Below are positions 48,170 to 56,113 of a DNA stretch of 64,000 bases, one piece after another (position 1 is the first letter of the stretch; every line of letters starts with the position of its first letter). The DNA is from Thermosipho sp. (in: thermotogales) (lineage in GTDB: Bacteria; Thermotogota; Thermotogae; Thermotogales; Fervidobacteriaceae). The notes beneath the pieces were generated by a model. That model did not search any database. It saw only the letters and a list, made by a program, of their open reading frames with translations, and was not told the DNA's origin. A program made the position numbers and the translations under genes. Location of the stretch: assembly GCA_030153605.1 (NCBI GenBank), contig JASKLO010000005.1, forward strand, positions 18,129-82,128, in the 5' to 3' direction.

Positions 48170-48832
48170 TTATTTTATTGCTTTCAAGACTTCTTCAAGA
48201 TATTGTGCCTCAGGATATGCTCCAATAAAGAAAGTATTTGGATTTCTGTTAATTACAATATGTGGAACAGAAGAAACTCCAAATTCATTACTTAATTCAA
48301 AGAATTCATTAGCTTCAATCATTTCTGCCTTTATAAGTGGATTAACAAGAGCAAAATTATGTGCTGTTAAAACCGCTCTTGGGCAGTAAGGACAAGTTGG
48401 TGTAACAAAGACACTGATTCTTACTGGCTTATCAATTGCTTTAAGTTTTTCAATAGTATTTGCTGAAAGCTCTGGTTTTGCACCTTTTCCAAAAGTCAAA
48501 ATATCTTGCACTAAGGTTCCAAACTCGTGTCCTGAGGGTAAACCATAAAATCTTACTCCTCTATCTTCTCCATCTTCTAGTGTAAGAATAAGAGCAGGAG
48601 TCATTTCGACTTCATATTTTTCTGCTAGATCCTTGTGTTCGTTTACGTTATATCTTTCAACAATAATCTTGTCGGAGAGTTCTTGAAGTTCATCGAGAAT
48701 TTGTTCCTCTAAGTCACAATACTCGCAGTTTTCTTTTGAATCTCCAAAATAAATAAGTTTTACTTTGTTTTCCAATTCCTTAGAGAATAAGTCTACTAAA
48801 TATTCCCTGTCTTTTGCTGATAAAAGTGCCAT
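48170..48832 (-). CDS. Protein disulfide oxidoreductase with two thioredoxin folds (PDO)
   Basis: About 220 residues with two thioredoxin-fold units. The first has active site CEYC and cis-Pro EMTPALILT. The second has CPYC (TPTCPYCPRA) and SSVPHIVIN. Such tandem proteins, typical of hyperthermophiles, form, break and shuffle protein disulfides in the cytoplasm and accept electrons from TrxB. The ORF track start is 17 codons early; ATG 48832 follows GGAGGTG. It is first in the redox operon. Confidence 0.94.
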   Translation of the reverse strand: MALLSAKDREYLVDLFSKELENKVKLIYFGDSKENCEYCDLEEQILDELQELSDKIIVERYNVNEHKDLAEKYEVEMTPALILTLEDGEDRGVRFYGLPSGHEFGTLVQDILTFGKGAKPELSANTIEKLKAIDKPVRISVFVTPTCPYCPRAVLTAHNFALVNPLIKAEMIEANEFFELSNEFGVSSVPHIVINRNPNTFFIGAYPEAQYLEEVLKAIK

Positions 48833-49191
48833 AATAAACACCTCCATAAAAAAATTTTTATTATTGTCTTTAATTTCAGGCACAACTCAATTATACACTA
48901 TGATGTATTAATTAGTCTAAACTTAATGTTACAATTCGGACAAAATTGGTAGAAATTAAATTCTTCGTATATATAGACAGGTTTCTTTGAATAAAGTTCT
49001 AAATTATACAAAAGGTAGAGTTAGAATTAGCTTTTTTTGATTATTTATTATTATTCAAAGTTAACGTAAATCTTTTTGTGTTGGAACTTTTGGTTTTTTG
49101 TATAATAATAATATTGATGGAAATATTTTTCTTCTCGATGAATTGTGTGAAAAAAGTTTTTATATATAGAATTTAATGGAGGTGGTTGAAA
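48833..49191. other. Divergent intergenic region between PDO and the glycosyltransferase gene
   Basis: About 360 bases without a gene. It holds the PDO-operon promoter (48890-48919), a TATAAT at 49101-49106 that may be the -10 for the plus-strand glycosyltransferase, and GGAGGTGG before ATG 49192. No operator palindrome was seen. Confidence 0.6.
48890..48919 (-). promoter_or_regulatory. Promoter of the thiol-redox operon
   Basis: On the minus strand TAGACT, 18 bases, TATAAT, about 58 bases before the PDO start codon. Confidence 0.6.
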
Positions 49192-50421
49192 ATGATAAAA
49201 GAAGGGTTAAAAGTATATACTGTACCTGAAGAAGTTTTAGAAAAAATTTCAAATAATGGTCCTTATGACCTTATTGTGGGTATACCAAGTTTTAATAATG
49301 AAGATACCATTCGATATGTAACAGAAATTGCTGATAAAGGTTTGCAAAAATATTTTCCTGAAATGAAATCTTGTATTATTAATTCAGATGGAGGCTCAAA
49401 TGACAAAACACGTGAGAATTTTATGAGTAGTAATACATTATCGGATCTTTATACTTTTGTATATAAAGGTATTTCTGGTAAAGGAACAGCTATGAGAAGT
49501 ATTTTTGAAATTGCCCATGTAGTTGGAGCTAAAGCTGTAGTTTTTTTAGACTCTGATTTAAGAAGTGTTGAACCATTTTGGATTGAAAGATTGCTGAAGC
49601 CTATTTTAGAAGGTAAAACATCTTACGTGACTCCTTATTATATACGTCATAAGTATGATGGTACTATTACAAACTCTATTTGTTATCCACTTACTACTGT
49701 CTTATATGGCCAAAAGATTAGACAACCAATTGGAGGAGATTTTGGTGTTGGCAAAGAAATGATAGATATCTATGTAAAAAAACCTATAGAAATATGGGAT
49801 TCTGATATTTCGAAATTTGGAATAGATATTTGGATGACAACTACAGCAATTAATGAATCTTTACTTCCTGTGTATCAAGCATCTCTTGGAGCCAAAATAC
49901 ATGATGTTAAAGATCCGGGAAAACATCTAGGTAATATGTTCCGAGAAGTTGTTGGAACGCTTTTTAATTTGATGGATGTTTATAAAGAGAATTGGATGAA
50001 TATTAATGAAATTAATGATGCTCCTATCTACGGTGAAATTCTTAAAATTACTCCAGAACCAATAAATGTTGATGTAGAAAATCTTTTAAACAAATGCAAA
50101 AATGGTATAATAGAAAAGCAAGAAAGTATATTGAAAATTTTTTCTAAAGATTTAGCAGAAAGGCTTTTAGAGGTTGCAAATAATAGCGGTAGGATAAATG
50201 AAGATTTATGGATTTCTGTAATTTTTGAACTTTCAAGAAAATATAAAGAATACAAATATGAATTAATTGAGGTTTTGGTACCGATATATTTTGGAAAAAC
50301 AGCTGATTTTGTAATAAAAACTGAAAATATGGATATGGAGGAAGCAGAAAAAGAAATCGAAAAATTACTTGAGAGATTCTTTGAAAGGAAAGGTGAATTA
50401 ATAGAAATATGGAAGAAGTAA
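49192..50421 (+). CDS. GT-A glycosyltransferase of the glucosyl/mannosyl-3-phosphoglycerate synthase type
   Basis: A 409-residue inverting-fold GT-A enzyme. It has DLIVGIPSFNNEDTIRYV, the donor/phosphate loop GISGKGTAMRSIFEIA, the metal motif in VVFLDSDLRS and QPIGGDFGVGKEM. These fit GT81/GT2-like enzymes such as GpgS that make glucosylglycerate-type compatible solutes. Thermotogales are known to use mannosylglycerate relatives, so a solute role is plausible but inferred. ATG 49192 lies seven bases after GGAGGTG and is preferred over the TTG of the ORF track. It overlaps the RpiR gene by 13 bases. No phosphatase gene is adjacent. Confidence 0.78.
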   Translation: MIKEGLKVYTVPEEVLEKISNNGPYDLIVGIPSFNNEDTIRYVTEIADKGLQKYFPEMKSCIINSDGGSNDKTRENFMSSNTLSDLYTFVYKGISGKGTAMRSIFEIAHVVGAKAVVFLDSDLRSVEPFWIERLLKPILEGKTSYVTPYYIRHKYDGTITNSICYPLTTVLYGQKIRQPIGGDFGVGKEMIDIYVKKPIEIWDSDISKFGIDIWMTTTAINESLLPVYQASLGAKIHDVKDPGKHLGNMFREVVGTLFNLMDVYKENWMNINEINDAPIYGEILKITPEPINVDVENLLNKCKNGIIEKQESILKIFSKDLAERLLEVANNSGRINEDLWISVIFELSRKYKEYKYELIEVLVPIYFGKTADFVIKTENMDMEEAEKEIEKLLERFFERKGELIEIWKK

Positions 50422-51248
50422 AATTAGGTATTATTGAAAAATTGAAAGCTATATATGATCAATTAAAACCAGCTGAAAAAAATATAGCCAGATATATTAT
50501 AAAATACCCTGATGATGTAATACATCACTCAATAAGTGAGCTTTCAGAGCTTGCAAAAGTTGGTGAAGCAACTATTTCAAGGCTTAGTAGAAAACTTGGA
50601 TATAAAGGATTTCAAGCCTTAAAAATAGAACTTGCTAAAGAACTTTCTTCAATGCCTGATACTGCGATTGAAACTAATGCAATAATTTCAGAAGTTATTG
50701 AATCTTTGAGTAATCTATCTAAACTTGTTGATGATGAAGAAATTAAGAAAATTGCCAAAAAAATTATCAATTCAAATAAAATCTTCTTTTTCGGAGTAGG
50801 TTCTAGTGGGGTAGTAGCTGAATATGGTTCTTTACTTTTTACTAGAGCAGGATTTTTTGCAAACTATTATAACGACCCCCATATGCAAGTTATTAGTGCT
50901 GTTGGTATGGATGATAAAACAGTTGTTTTTGGAATTTCCTCAAGTGGAAACATTAGAGATACCGTTAAATCAATGAAAGTTGCCAGAGATTCTAATGCGT
51001 TTACAATCGCAATAACTGGTGGTTATAATTCAAGAATAACTGAAGTGGTAGATACCACATTATATATTCCACCCGCAGGACTTGAAAGTGGAATTCCTAA
51101 AATATCTCCAGTAGTTTCTCAAATGGTTCTCCTTCACATGATTTTTGAAGAAACATTAGCGTTAAAAAAAGAAGCAATTGAAATTATAAAAAAGGGAACT
51201 ACAACTTTAGAAGCAAAAAAATATTCAAGTAAAAATGAAAAAATTTAG
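50409..51248 (+). CDS. RpiR-family transcriptional regulator (HTH + SIS)
   Basis: A 279-residue regulator. The N-terminal HTH_6 (residues 1-77) has SISELSELAKVGEATISRLSRKLG. The SIS sugar-phosphate-binding domain (from about 115) has FFFGVGSSGVVAEYGSLLF and GISSSGNIRDTV. It senses a phosphosugar and controls nearby sugar genes. Translation overlaps the glycosyltransferase gene, so that gene or its product pathway is the likely target. Confidence 0.93.
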   Translation: MEEVKLGIIEKLKAIYDQLKPAEKNIARYIIKYPDDVIHHSISELSELAKVGEATISRLSRKLGYKGFQALKIELAKELSSMPDTAIETNAIISEVIESLSNLSKLVDDEEIKKIAKKIINSNKIFFFGVGSSGVVAEYGSLLFTRAGFFANYYNDPHMQVISAVGMDDKTVVFGISSSGNIRDTVKSMKVARDSNAFTIAITGGYNSRITEVVDTTLYIPPAGLESGIPKISPVVSQMVLLHMIFEETLALKKEAIEIIKKGTTTLEAKKYSSKNEKI

Positions 51249-51307
51249 AAAAGACTACAATTTCACATAATTTTGAAAATTACAAATAATTTCCTAATAA
51301 ACATTAA

Positions 51308-51356
51308 AAAAACACCCCCTCAATTAATTATTTTTTCATTTCATGGGGGTGTTTTT
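51308..51356. terminator. Bidirectional terminator between rpiR and the DUF438 gene
   Basis: Stem AAAAACACCCCC/GGGGGTGTTTTT of 12 bp around a 25-base AT-rich loop, with T tracts on both strands. It lies between convergent genes. Confidence 0.75.
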
Positions 51357-51400
51357 AATTTAATTTTTTTTAATTTTGAAAAAGTTTAGAATTCCAATCA

Positions 51401-52657
51401 TTATTGATCGTCATATATTCTTTTTTCTCCAGATATTTTTTGAATTGGTGCAATATCTTGTGTTACTTCAAGAGTTCCAAGGTATTTTCCTTTTTCATCT
51501 CTTACTGCAAAATATTGAATCAAAACAAATTTTTCTCCTAGTTTTAGCCAAAAATCAGCTTTATTTCTTTTTCCTGATTTAAAATCTCTAAGAATTTTGT
51601 TAACTATTTCTATACTTTTTTCTGGATGGCAGTTTTGAACTTTTCTTCCAATGATTGTTCTACTTCTAACAAAAATTCTGTCTTTTGTTTCATTGAAATA
51701 TTTTACTTCATCGTTTTCATCAACAAATGTTATATCAATGGGAAGAGTATTTAGAATTGCTAGAATTTGTTCTTTTGTAAGTATACCACTTGGGAATTTA
51801 ACCTCATTGGATTTGGATTTTTCTATGTATTTTCTAATTAAATTGTTAATTTTTTCTATATCAACATCTTCTTCCTCTTCGTTTGGTAATGATTTATTAG
51901 GAAATGGGATAGGATTAAAGCAACAATATCCTATTTTGTCAAATTCATCTCTGATTAATTTCCATTCATTCTCATCTATAGTTTGAAGAGCAGAAGGAAA
52001 TAAAACAAAATGTTCTTTATGAATATGGTTTAGAATTAGATCAACCATTCCGGTTCCAATTTTCCAAAGTTTTTCTTTGAAAGATTCAAAATTAGGATCT
52101 TTATTTTCTTTGAGTTGTTTTAAGCTTTTCCTAAGTTCTCTAAAAATGTCGTGTTCTTTCCACATTACCATTGGTGGTTTTTCAATTCCGTGTTTTTCTA
52201 AAGCTGCAAATAAAACATTTTCTTCTTTAAGAAAATAAAGCTCTATTTTGTCGAATTTATCTATATATTCTTGAATTTTAATTATTAAGGGTAAAGCATC
52301 TGAAAAATTGTTTTTTTCCATAATTTTGTCTATTAACATTTTAAAGTTTACAACGGAATTTTGAAAAAATTCGTGTTCTTTAACAAGAATATGAATAGGG
52401 TGCCATTCTGGAACATTAAGATCTGGACCTTTTGTTTTATCTTTTAATACATCTATGTGGATATTACAAACTTTTCTAACTTCATCTACTGTAATTCCTT
52501 CTTCTTTCATTAATTCCTGTTCAACAATTGCAATTTCTAAAGGAGAAATTTCAGAAATAATTTTTTGAATTTCTTTTTTCAATTCTTCATTATCTTCACT
52601 TTTGGTCCTTTTAATTAAATTTTTTAAGTACTCTCTTTTATTAAATATTTCACTCAT
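51401..52657 (-). CDS. DUF438-hemerythrin-PAS protein
   Basis: A 418-residue soluble protein. An N-terminal DUF438 segment (residues 8-75) is followed by a hemerythrin-like four-helix domain with iron ligands HPIHILVKEHEFF, EENVLFAALEKHG, WKEHDIFREL and HIHKEHFVLFP. A C-terminal PAS domain begins near PIDITFVDENDEVKYFNET and includes NCHPEKS. Such proteins probably sense or handle oxygen, nitric oxide or iron. GGAGGTGG lies before ATG 52657. A 14-bp Crp/Fnr-like palindrome lies upstream (52719-52732), consistent with redox or nitrosative-stress control. Confidence 0.88.
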   Translation of the reverse strand: MSEIFNKREYLKNLIKRTKSEDNEELKKEIQKIISEISPLEIAIVEQELMKEEGITVDEVRKVCNIHIDVLKDKTKGPDLNVPEWHPIHILVKEHEFFQNSVVNFKMLIDKIMEKNNFSDALPLIIKIQEYIDKFDKIELYFLKEENVLFAALEKHGIEKPPMVMWKEHDIFRELRKSLKQLKENKDPNFESFKEKLWKIGTGMVDLILNHIHKEHFVLFPSALQTIDENEWKLIRDEFDKIGYCCFNPIPFPNKSLPNEEEEDVDIEKINNLIRKYIEKSKSNEVKFPSGILTKEQILAILNTLPIDITFVDENDEVKYFNETKDRIFVRSRTIIGRKVQNCHPEKSIEIVNKILRDFKSGKRNKADFWLKLGEKFVLIQYFAVRDEKGKYLGTLEVTQDIAPIQKISGEKRIYDDQ

Positions 52658-52718
52658 TATTCCACCTCCTAATTAGTTTATCCTAATTAAATTTTAATTT
52701 TATTTCAATTGAAATTCA

Positions 52719-52732
52719 GTAACATATGTTAC
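52719..52732. promoter_or_regulatory. Perfect GTAAC palindrome upstream of the DUF438 gene, Crp/Fnr-like site
   Basis: GTAACATATGTTAC is a perfect 14-bp inverted repeat 62 bases before the ATG. Its form (GTAAC-N4-GTTAC) resembles sites of the Crp/Fnr superfamily such as HcpR-type regulators; that comparison is from memory. It lies upstream of a possible -35 TTGAAA (52703-52708, minus strand), a position suited to an activator. Confidence 0.6.
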
Positions 52733-52757
52733 GTAAAAAGATTTAAATTTTTTCTAT

Positions 52758-52792
52758 AAAAAACCCCCCATTTTTGTTCGATTGGGGGGAAA
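52758..52792 (-). terminator. Terminator of the copper operon
   Basis: Stem CCCCCC/GGGGGG around a 14-base AT-rich loop (ATTTTTGTTCGATT), followed on the minus strand by six T. It lies 28 bases after the copper chaperone stop. Confidence 0.75.
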
Positions 52793-52819
52793 ATTTGACA
52801 AGCTATTAAGTTTTTTTAA

Positions 52820-53026
52820 TTATATTTCTTTTACTTCAGTGACTGGATAATCTATATCTGAAAGTTTTTCTTTAACTACTTCAAGATTTTCGGTTGAAAT
52901 TACCACAGATTTTTCATCCAAATTAATTTCAAAATCCTTTTCACCTAATTCTTCAAGTGCATTTCTAATTCTCATAACACAGTGATTACACGACATATCA
53001 GGTACTTTTAATACGTATTTACCCAT
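52820..53026 (-). CDS. copZ: Copper chaperone, HMA domain (CopZ-like)
   Basis: A 68-residue heavy-metal-associated domain with the metal site DMSCNHCVMRI and the normal beta-alpha-beta layout. It would hand Cu(I) to the P-type ATPase encoded upstream in the same operon. AGGAGGTG precedes the ATG, and the start is two bases after the preceding gene. It is the last gene of the copper operon. Confidence 0.93.
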   Translation of the reverse strand: MGKYVLKVPDMSCNHCVMRIRNALEELGEKDFEINLDEKSVVISTENLEVVKEKLSDIDYPVTEVKEI

Positions 53027-53028
53027 AC

Positions 53029-53226
53029 CTACACCTCCTTTAAAAGTTGTTCTAATTCTTTCAGAGAATCTGCAACGATTGCATTTCCATTTTTAACAAC
53101 AAAATACTTTTTTTCTTTGCAACAAAATTCACATTTATCTACACATTCTTCAACTACATATTCTTTATCTTTTAAAAGTAATATGATTTTTTCAAATTCT
53201 TTAACGTGTTTACATACCCTGAACAT
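53029..53226 (-). CDS. Small cysteine-rich protein (DUF1450-like)
   Basis: A 65-residue protein with five cysteines: RVCKHV, EECVDKC and EFCCKEKK. The pattern and the NGNAIVADSLKELEQLL tail resemble DUF1450/YuzB-type proteins. In a copper operon the Cys cluster suggests metal binding or an Fe-S centre, which is inference. ATG 53226 follows AGGAGG; the ORF track uses a TTG two codons earlier. Confidence 0.75.
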   Translation of the reverse strand: MFRVCKHVKEFEKIILLLKDKEYVVEECVDKCEFCCKEKKYFVVKNGNAIVADSLKELEQLLKEV

Positions 53227-53246
53227 ACTCAAAACCTCCTTTAGGA

Positions 53247-53471
53247 TTAATTATTTTTAGTTAAAATTTCTTTTTTTCTTAAATATTCTTCTTCAGATAT
53301 TTCTCCTTTTGCAAGTTTTTCATTTAAAATTTTAAATGCTGATTCATTATGATTAATAGAAGCTTTTATGAATTTATATCCAAAATATATAATCAATACA
53401 AAAACAAATAATCCTATTGTACTTCCAAACCATCCACCGAACCATCCAAATGGGCTCCAAAACCAACACAT
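53247..53471 (-). CDS. Small membrane protein with SHOCT domain
   Basis: 74 residues. A Trp/Gly/Phe-rich N-terminus (WFWSPFGWFGGWFG) leads into one membrane helix (GLFVFVLIIYFGYKFI). The C-terminal SHOCT motif is LNEKLAKGEISEEEYLRKKEIL. SHOCT proteins are often encoded with membrane or stress proteins, and their role is unclear. GGAGGTGA precedes ATG 53471. It lies between copA and the Cys-rich gene, so it may help copper export. Confidence 0.85.
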   Translation of the reverse strand: MCWFWSPFGWFGGWFGSTIGLFVFVLIIYFGYKFIKASINHNESAFKILNEKLAKGEISEEEYLRKKEILTKNN

Positions 53472-53510
53472 AATTTCACCTCCAAGAAAGTAAATTAAAA
53501 AAATCTTATT

Positions 53511-55667
53511 TTAAGAGCAGCAGGCTAATTTTTTCTTTTTTGTAATAAATGTTTTGTTATAACTTTTTAAATTTATCTTTGAAGAATTTAAAATTACAGT
53601 GATTGAGCTAAATGCCATAGCTGCTTCTGCAATTGCTGGATGTAATAACCCCATCATTGCTAATGGAATTGCAATTAAGTTATAAAAGAAAGCCCAAAAT
53701 AAATTCTGTTTAATGACTCTGAAAGTTAATCTTGAAATTTGAATTGCATCAACAATTTTAGAAATTCCTTCTTGAGTAATTATAATGTCTGCGTTGTCAA
53801 TCGCTAAATCTGTTCCAGTCCCGATAGCAACACCTACATCTGCTCCTTTGAGAGCTGCTGCATCATTCATGCCATCTCCTACCATCAAAACCTTGCTACC
53901 TTCTGCTTGATATTTTCTAATGATATCTAATTTTTCATGAGGTTTAACTTGAGCATATACTGTTTCAATTCCAACCTGCTTTGCAACTAAATTAGCGGTT
54001 CTTTCGTTATCACCTGTTACCATAACTGGTCTGATACCCATTTCTTTAAGAAGTTTTATCGCGCTAAATGAATCAGGTCTTATTGGATCAACGATCCCTA
54101 AGTATCCAATAGATTTTCCATTTTTTCTAACTTCAACCACTGTATAACCTAAATCGAGTATTTTTGAGTATTTTGAATAATCAAGTGGTTTTCCAATAAA
54201 ATATTCTTCTCCATTAAAAATTGCAAAGATACCTTCTCCGCTTTTTTCTTCAATGTTTTCAATATCAATATAATCATTGGATAATTCAGAAATTGCTTTA
54301 GCTAATGGATGGTTAGAGTTTTTTTCAATTGAAGCAACAATTTTTAATAGGTCATTGCTTAAATTGTGTTCAACAACTTTTGGGTGTCCTTCTGTAATTG
54401 TGCCTGTTTTATCCATCAATACTGTTTTTACTTCTTTCATTGTTTGAATGGCTTCAGCATTTCTAATCAATAATCCTTTTTTTGCAGCTAACCCTGTTCC
54501 TGTAATTAATGCCATGGGTGTGGCTAGCCCCAAAGCACAAGGACATGCTATAACAATTGTGGCAACAAAAACAAAAATCGCAAAAGAGAGTGGATCGTTA
54601 GTATTTAATATCCATGGTAAGTATTCTCTGGCATTTTCTATAAAAGGATAAAACTTGTCAAAGCCAAAATACCAAAAAATTCCACTGAAAATGGCTAACA
54701 AAATTATTGTAGGTACAAACCAATTTGTAATTCTATCAGCTAATGCTTGAATAGGTACTTTAGCTCCTTGTGCTTCTTGAATTAACTCTATCATTTTTGA
54801 TAAGAAAGTGTCTCTACCTACTTTTGTTGTTTTAATTTTAATAACCCCGGTAAGATTGAGTGAACCTCCTATAACTTCATCACCTATCTTTTTTTCTACA
54901 GGCATTGATTCGCCACTAATCATAGATTCATCAATTCCAGAGATGCCTTCAATAATTTCACCATCTACTGGTATTCTTTCACCAGGTTTGACAAGTACTA
55001 CCATTCCTTCCTTTATTGCTTCTATTGGCAGAAAAATTTCCTCTCCATTAACTAAAATTCTTGCTTCTTTTGCTTGAAGTTTTAATAGATTCTTTATTTC
55101 TTTACTAGCTTTATCTCTTAAATAAGATTCAATAAATCTTCCAAGCAAATGAAATGAAATTATCATAGTTGCTATTGCGCCAAAAGAAGATATATGAATT
55201 CCAAAAAGAGATAAAACGGTAGTTAGCCAGGCGGTAATAGAACCAAAGAAAATCAAAGTATCCATATTAGTATGTTTATGAGTTAGTGCAATCCATGCAC
55301 CTCTTATAGTATCTCTTCCCGCATAAAATATTACAATTGCACCAAAAATCATCTCAATGAAAGAGAAATAGGGTACTTTTTGAAAAAACATGTTAATTAT
55401 CATTAAAATTGAAACTGGAATTGTAAAAATAAGAGAAATAATAAGATTTTTTTTGATCCTTTTAAACCTTTTTTCTTCAACTAGTTCAGCGGGTTCTTCA
55501 GAAATACCATAGCCAACACTTTCAACTATTTTTCTAATCTTTTCAAGGTCGACATTTTTGCCAACGACAAACCCAGTATTTGTAGCAAGATTGACTGCTG
55601 CAAATTTAATATCACCGGATTTAAGTAATGCTTTTTCAATTGTTCTTGCGCAATTGGCACACGTCAT
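53511..55667 (-). CDS. copA: Copper-exporting P1B-type ATPase, 5' end frameshifted
   Basis: P1B-1 ATPase exporting Cu(I). It has an HMA domain with CANC, about eight membrane segments with CPCALGLATPMAL, the actuator SGESMPVEKK, phosphorylation site DKTGTITEG and GDGMNDAAAL. It ends with KKLACCS. The normal start should be ATG 55702 after GAGGTGA, reading MAEE. In the sequence the frame is lost in an A run: seven A where eight would give MAEEKKSFTITGMTCANC. As given, translation can only begin at or near ATG 55667, which loses the first HMA strand and the ribosome-binding site. Either sequencing error, phase or transcriptional slippage, or a real defect. Confidence 0.92.
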   Translation of the reverse strand: MTCANCARTIEKALLKSGDIKFAAVNLATNTGFVVGKNVDLEKIRKIVESVGYGISEEPAELVEEKRFKRIKKNLIISLIFTIPVSILMIINMFFQKVPYFSFIEMIFGAIVIFYAGRDTIRGAWIALTHKHTNMDTLIFFGSITAWLTTVLSLFGIHISSFGAIATMIISFHLLGRFIESYLRDKASKEIKNLLKLQAKEARILVNGEEIFLPIEAIKEGMVVLVKPGERIPVDGEIIEGISGIDESMISGESMPVEKKIGDEVIGGSLNLTGVIKIKTTKVGRDTFLSKMIELIQEAQGAKVPIQALADRITNWFVPTIILLAIFSGIFWYFGFDKFYPFIENAREYLPWILNTNDPLSFAIFVFVATIVIACPCALGLATPMALITGTGLAAKKGLLIRNAEAIQTMKEVKTVLMDKTGTITEGHPKVVEHNLSNDLLKIVASIEKNSNHPLAKAISELSNDYIDIENIEEKSGEGIFAIFNGEEYFIGKPLDYSKYSKILDLGYTVVEVRKNGKSIGYLGIVDPIRPDSFSAIKLLKEMGIRPVMVTGDNERTANLVAKQVGIETVYAQVKPHEKLDIIRKYQAEGSKVLMVGDGMNDAAALKGADVGVAIGTGTDLAIDNADIIITQEGISKIVDAIQISRLTFRVIKQNLFWAFFYNLIAIPLAMMGLLHPAIAEAAMAFSSITVILNSSKINLKSYNKTFITKKKKLACCS

Positions 55668-55685
55668 TCCTGTAATTGTGAAAGA

Positions 55686-55692
55686 TTTTTTT
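55686..55692 (-). other. A7 tract causing the copA 5' frameshift
   Basis: Seven A on the minus strand (T7 on plus), four codons after the expected copA ATG 55702. Adding one A restores the frame into the HMA domain. A runs of this length are prone to polymerase slippage and also to read-length error. Confidence 0.8.
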
Positions 55693-55723
55693 CTTCAGCC
55701 ATAATTAAATCACCTCTAAACAT

Positions 55724-55993
55724 TTAAACAATCTTATTGAGATATTCAATAACTTGTTCAAGTTCTTTTATTTTAATGTTTATTTCTTCAGGATCTTTCG
55801 ATAAAGCAGCTTTTTTAACGCAATGTTCAAGGTGTGAATTTAATATTTCAACGTTTGCTTTCTTTAAAAGAGAAATAGCTGCCAAAATCTGCTTTGAAAT
55901 ATCTATGCAGTATCTATCTTCTTCTACCATTTTTATAACAGCTTCTACCTGACCTCTAGCATTTTTCAAGAGTTGTAAGCTTTTACTTCTGTC
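55724..55993 (-). CDS. csoR: CsoR-family copper-sensing repressor
   Basis: About 89 residues. The Cu(I) ligand triad of CsoR is present: Cys in DRYCIDISKQ, then His and Cys in NSHLEHCVKKA. The fold is all-helical, starting SLQLLKNARGQVEAVIKMVEED. Cu(I) binding releases it from DNA and turns on the operon. The ORF track start is 20 codons too early and would translate the operator; ATG 55993 follows GGAGGTG. It is first in the operon csoR-copA-SHOCT-Cys-rich-copZ. Confidence 0.94.
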   Translation of the reverse strand, partial: DRSKSLQLLKNARGQVEAVIKMVEEDRYCIDISKQILAAISLLKKANVEILNSHLEHCVKKAALSKDPEEINIKIKELEQVIEYLNKIV

Positions 55994-56012
55994 CATTAAT
56001 ACACCTCCCCTG

Positions 56013-56039
56013 ATACCCCCGCCCTCTACCGGGGGGTAT
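56013..56039. promoter_or_regulatory. CsoR operator
   Basis: Inverted repeat ATACCCCC ... GGGGGTAT around a GC-rich centre (GCCCTCTACCG), the usual form of CsoR sites. It lies directly downstream of the csoR -10 and before the csoR ribosome-binding site. Confidence 0.8.
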
Positions 56040-56043
56040 AATA

Positions 56044-56072
56044 ATAATAACACAAGTTATACCTTTTGTAAA
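56044..56072 (-). promoter_or_regulatory. Promoter of the copper operon
   Basis: On the minus strand TTTACA, 17 bases, TATTAT. The start would fall in the CsoR operator. It is back to back with the tRNA-Ser promoter. Confidence 0.75.
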
Positions 56073-56075
56073 TAA

Positions 56076-56104
56076 TTGAATTTTAAAATATATTATGGTA
56101 ATAT
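56076..56104 (+). promoter_or_regulatory. Promoter of tRNA-Ser
   Basis: TTGAAT, 17 bases, TAATAT, ending ten bases before the mature tRNA 5' end. Confidence 0.7.
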
Positions 56105-56113
56105 AAAACCTGA

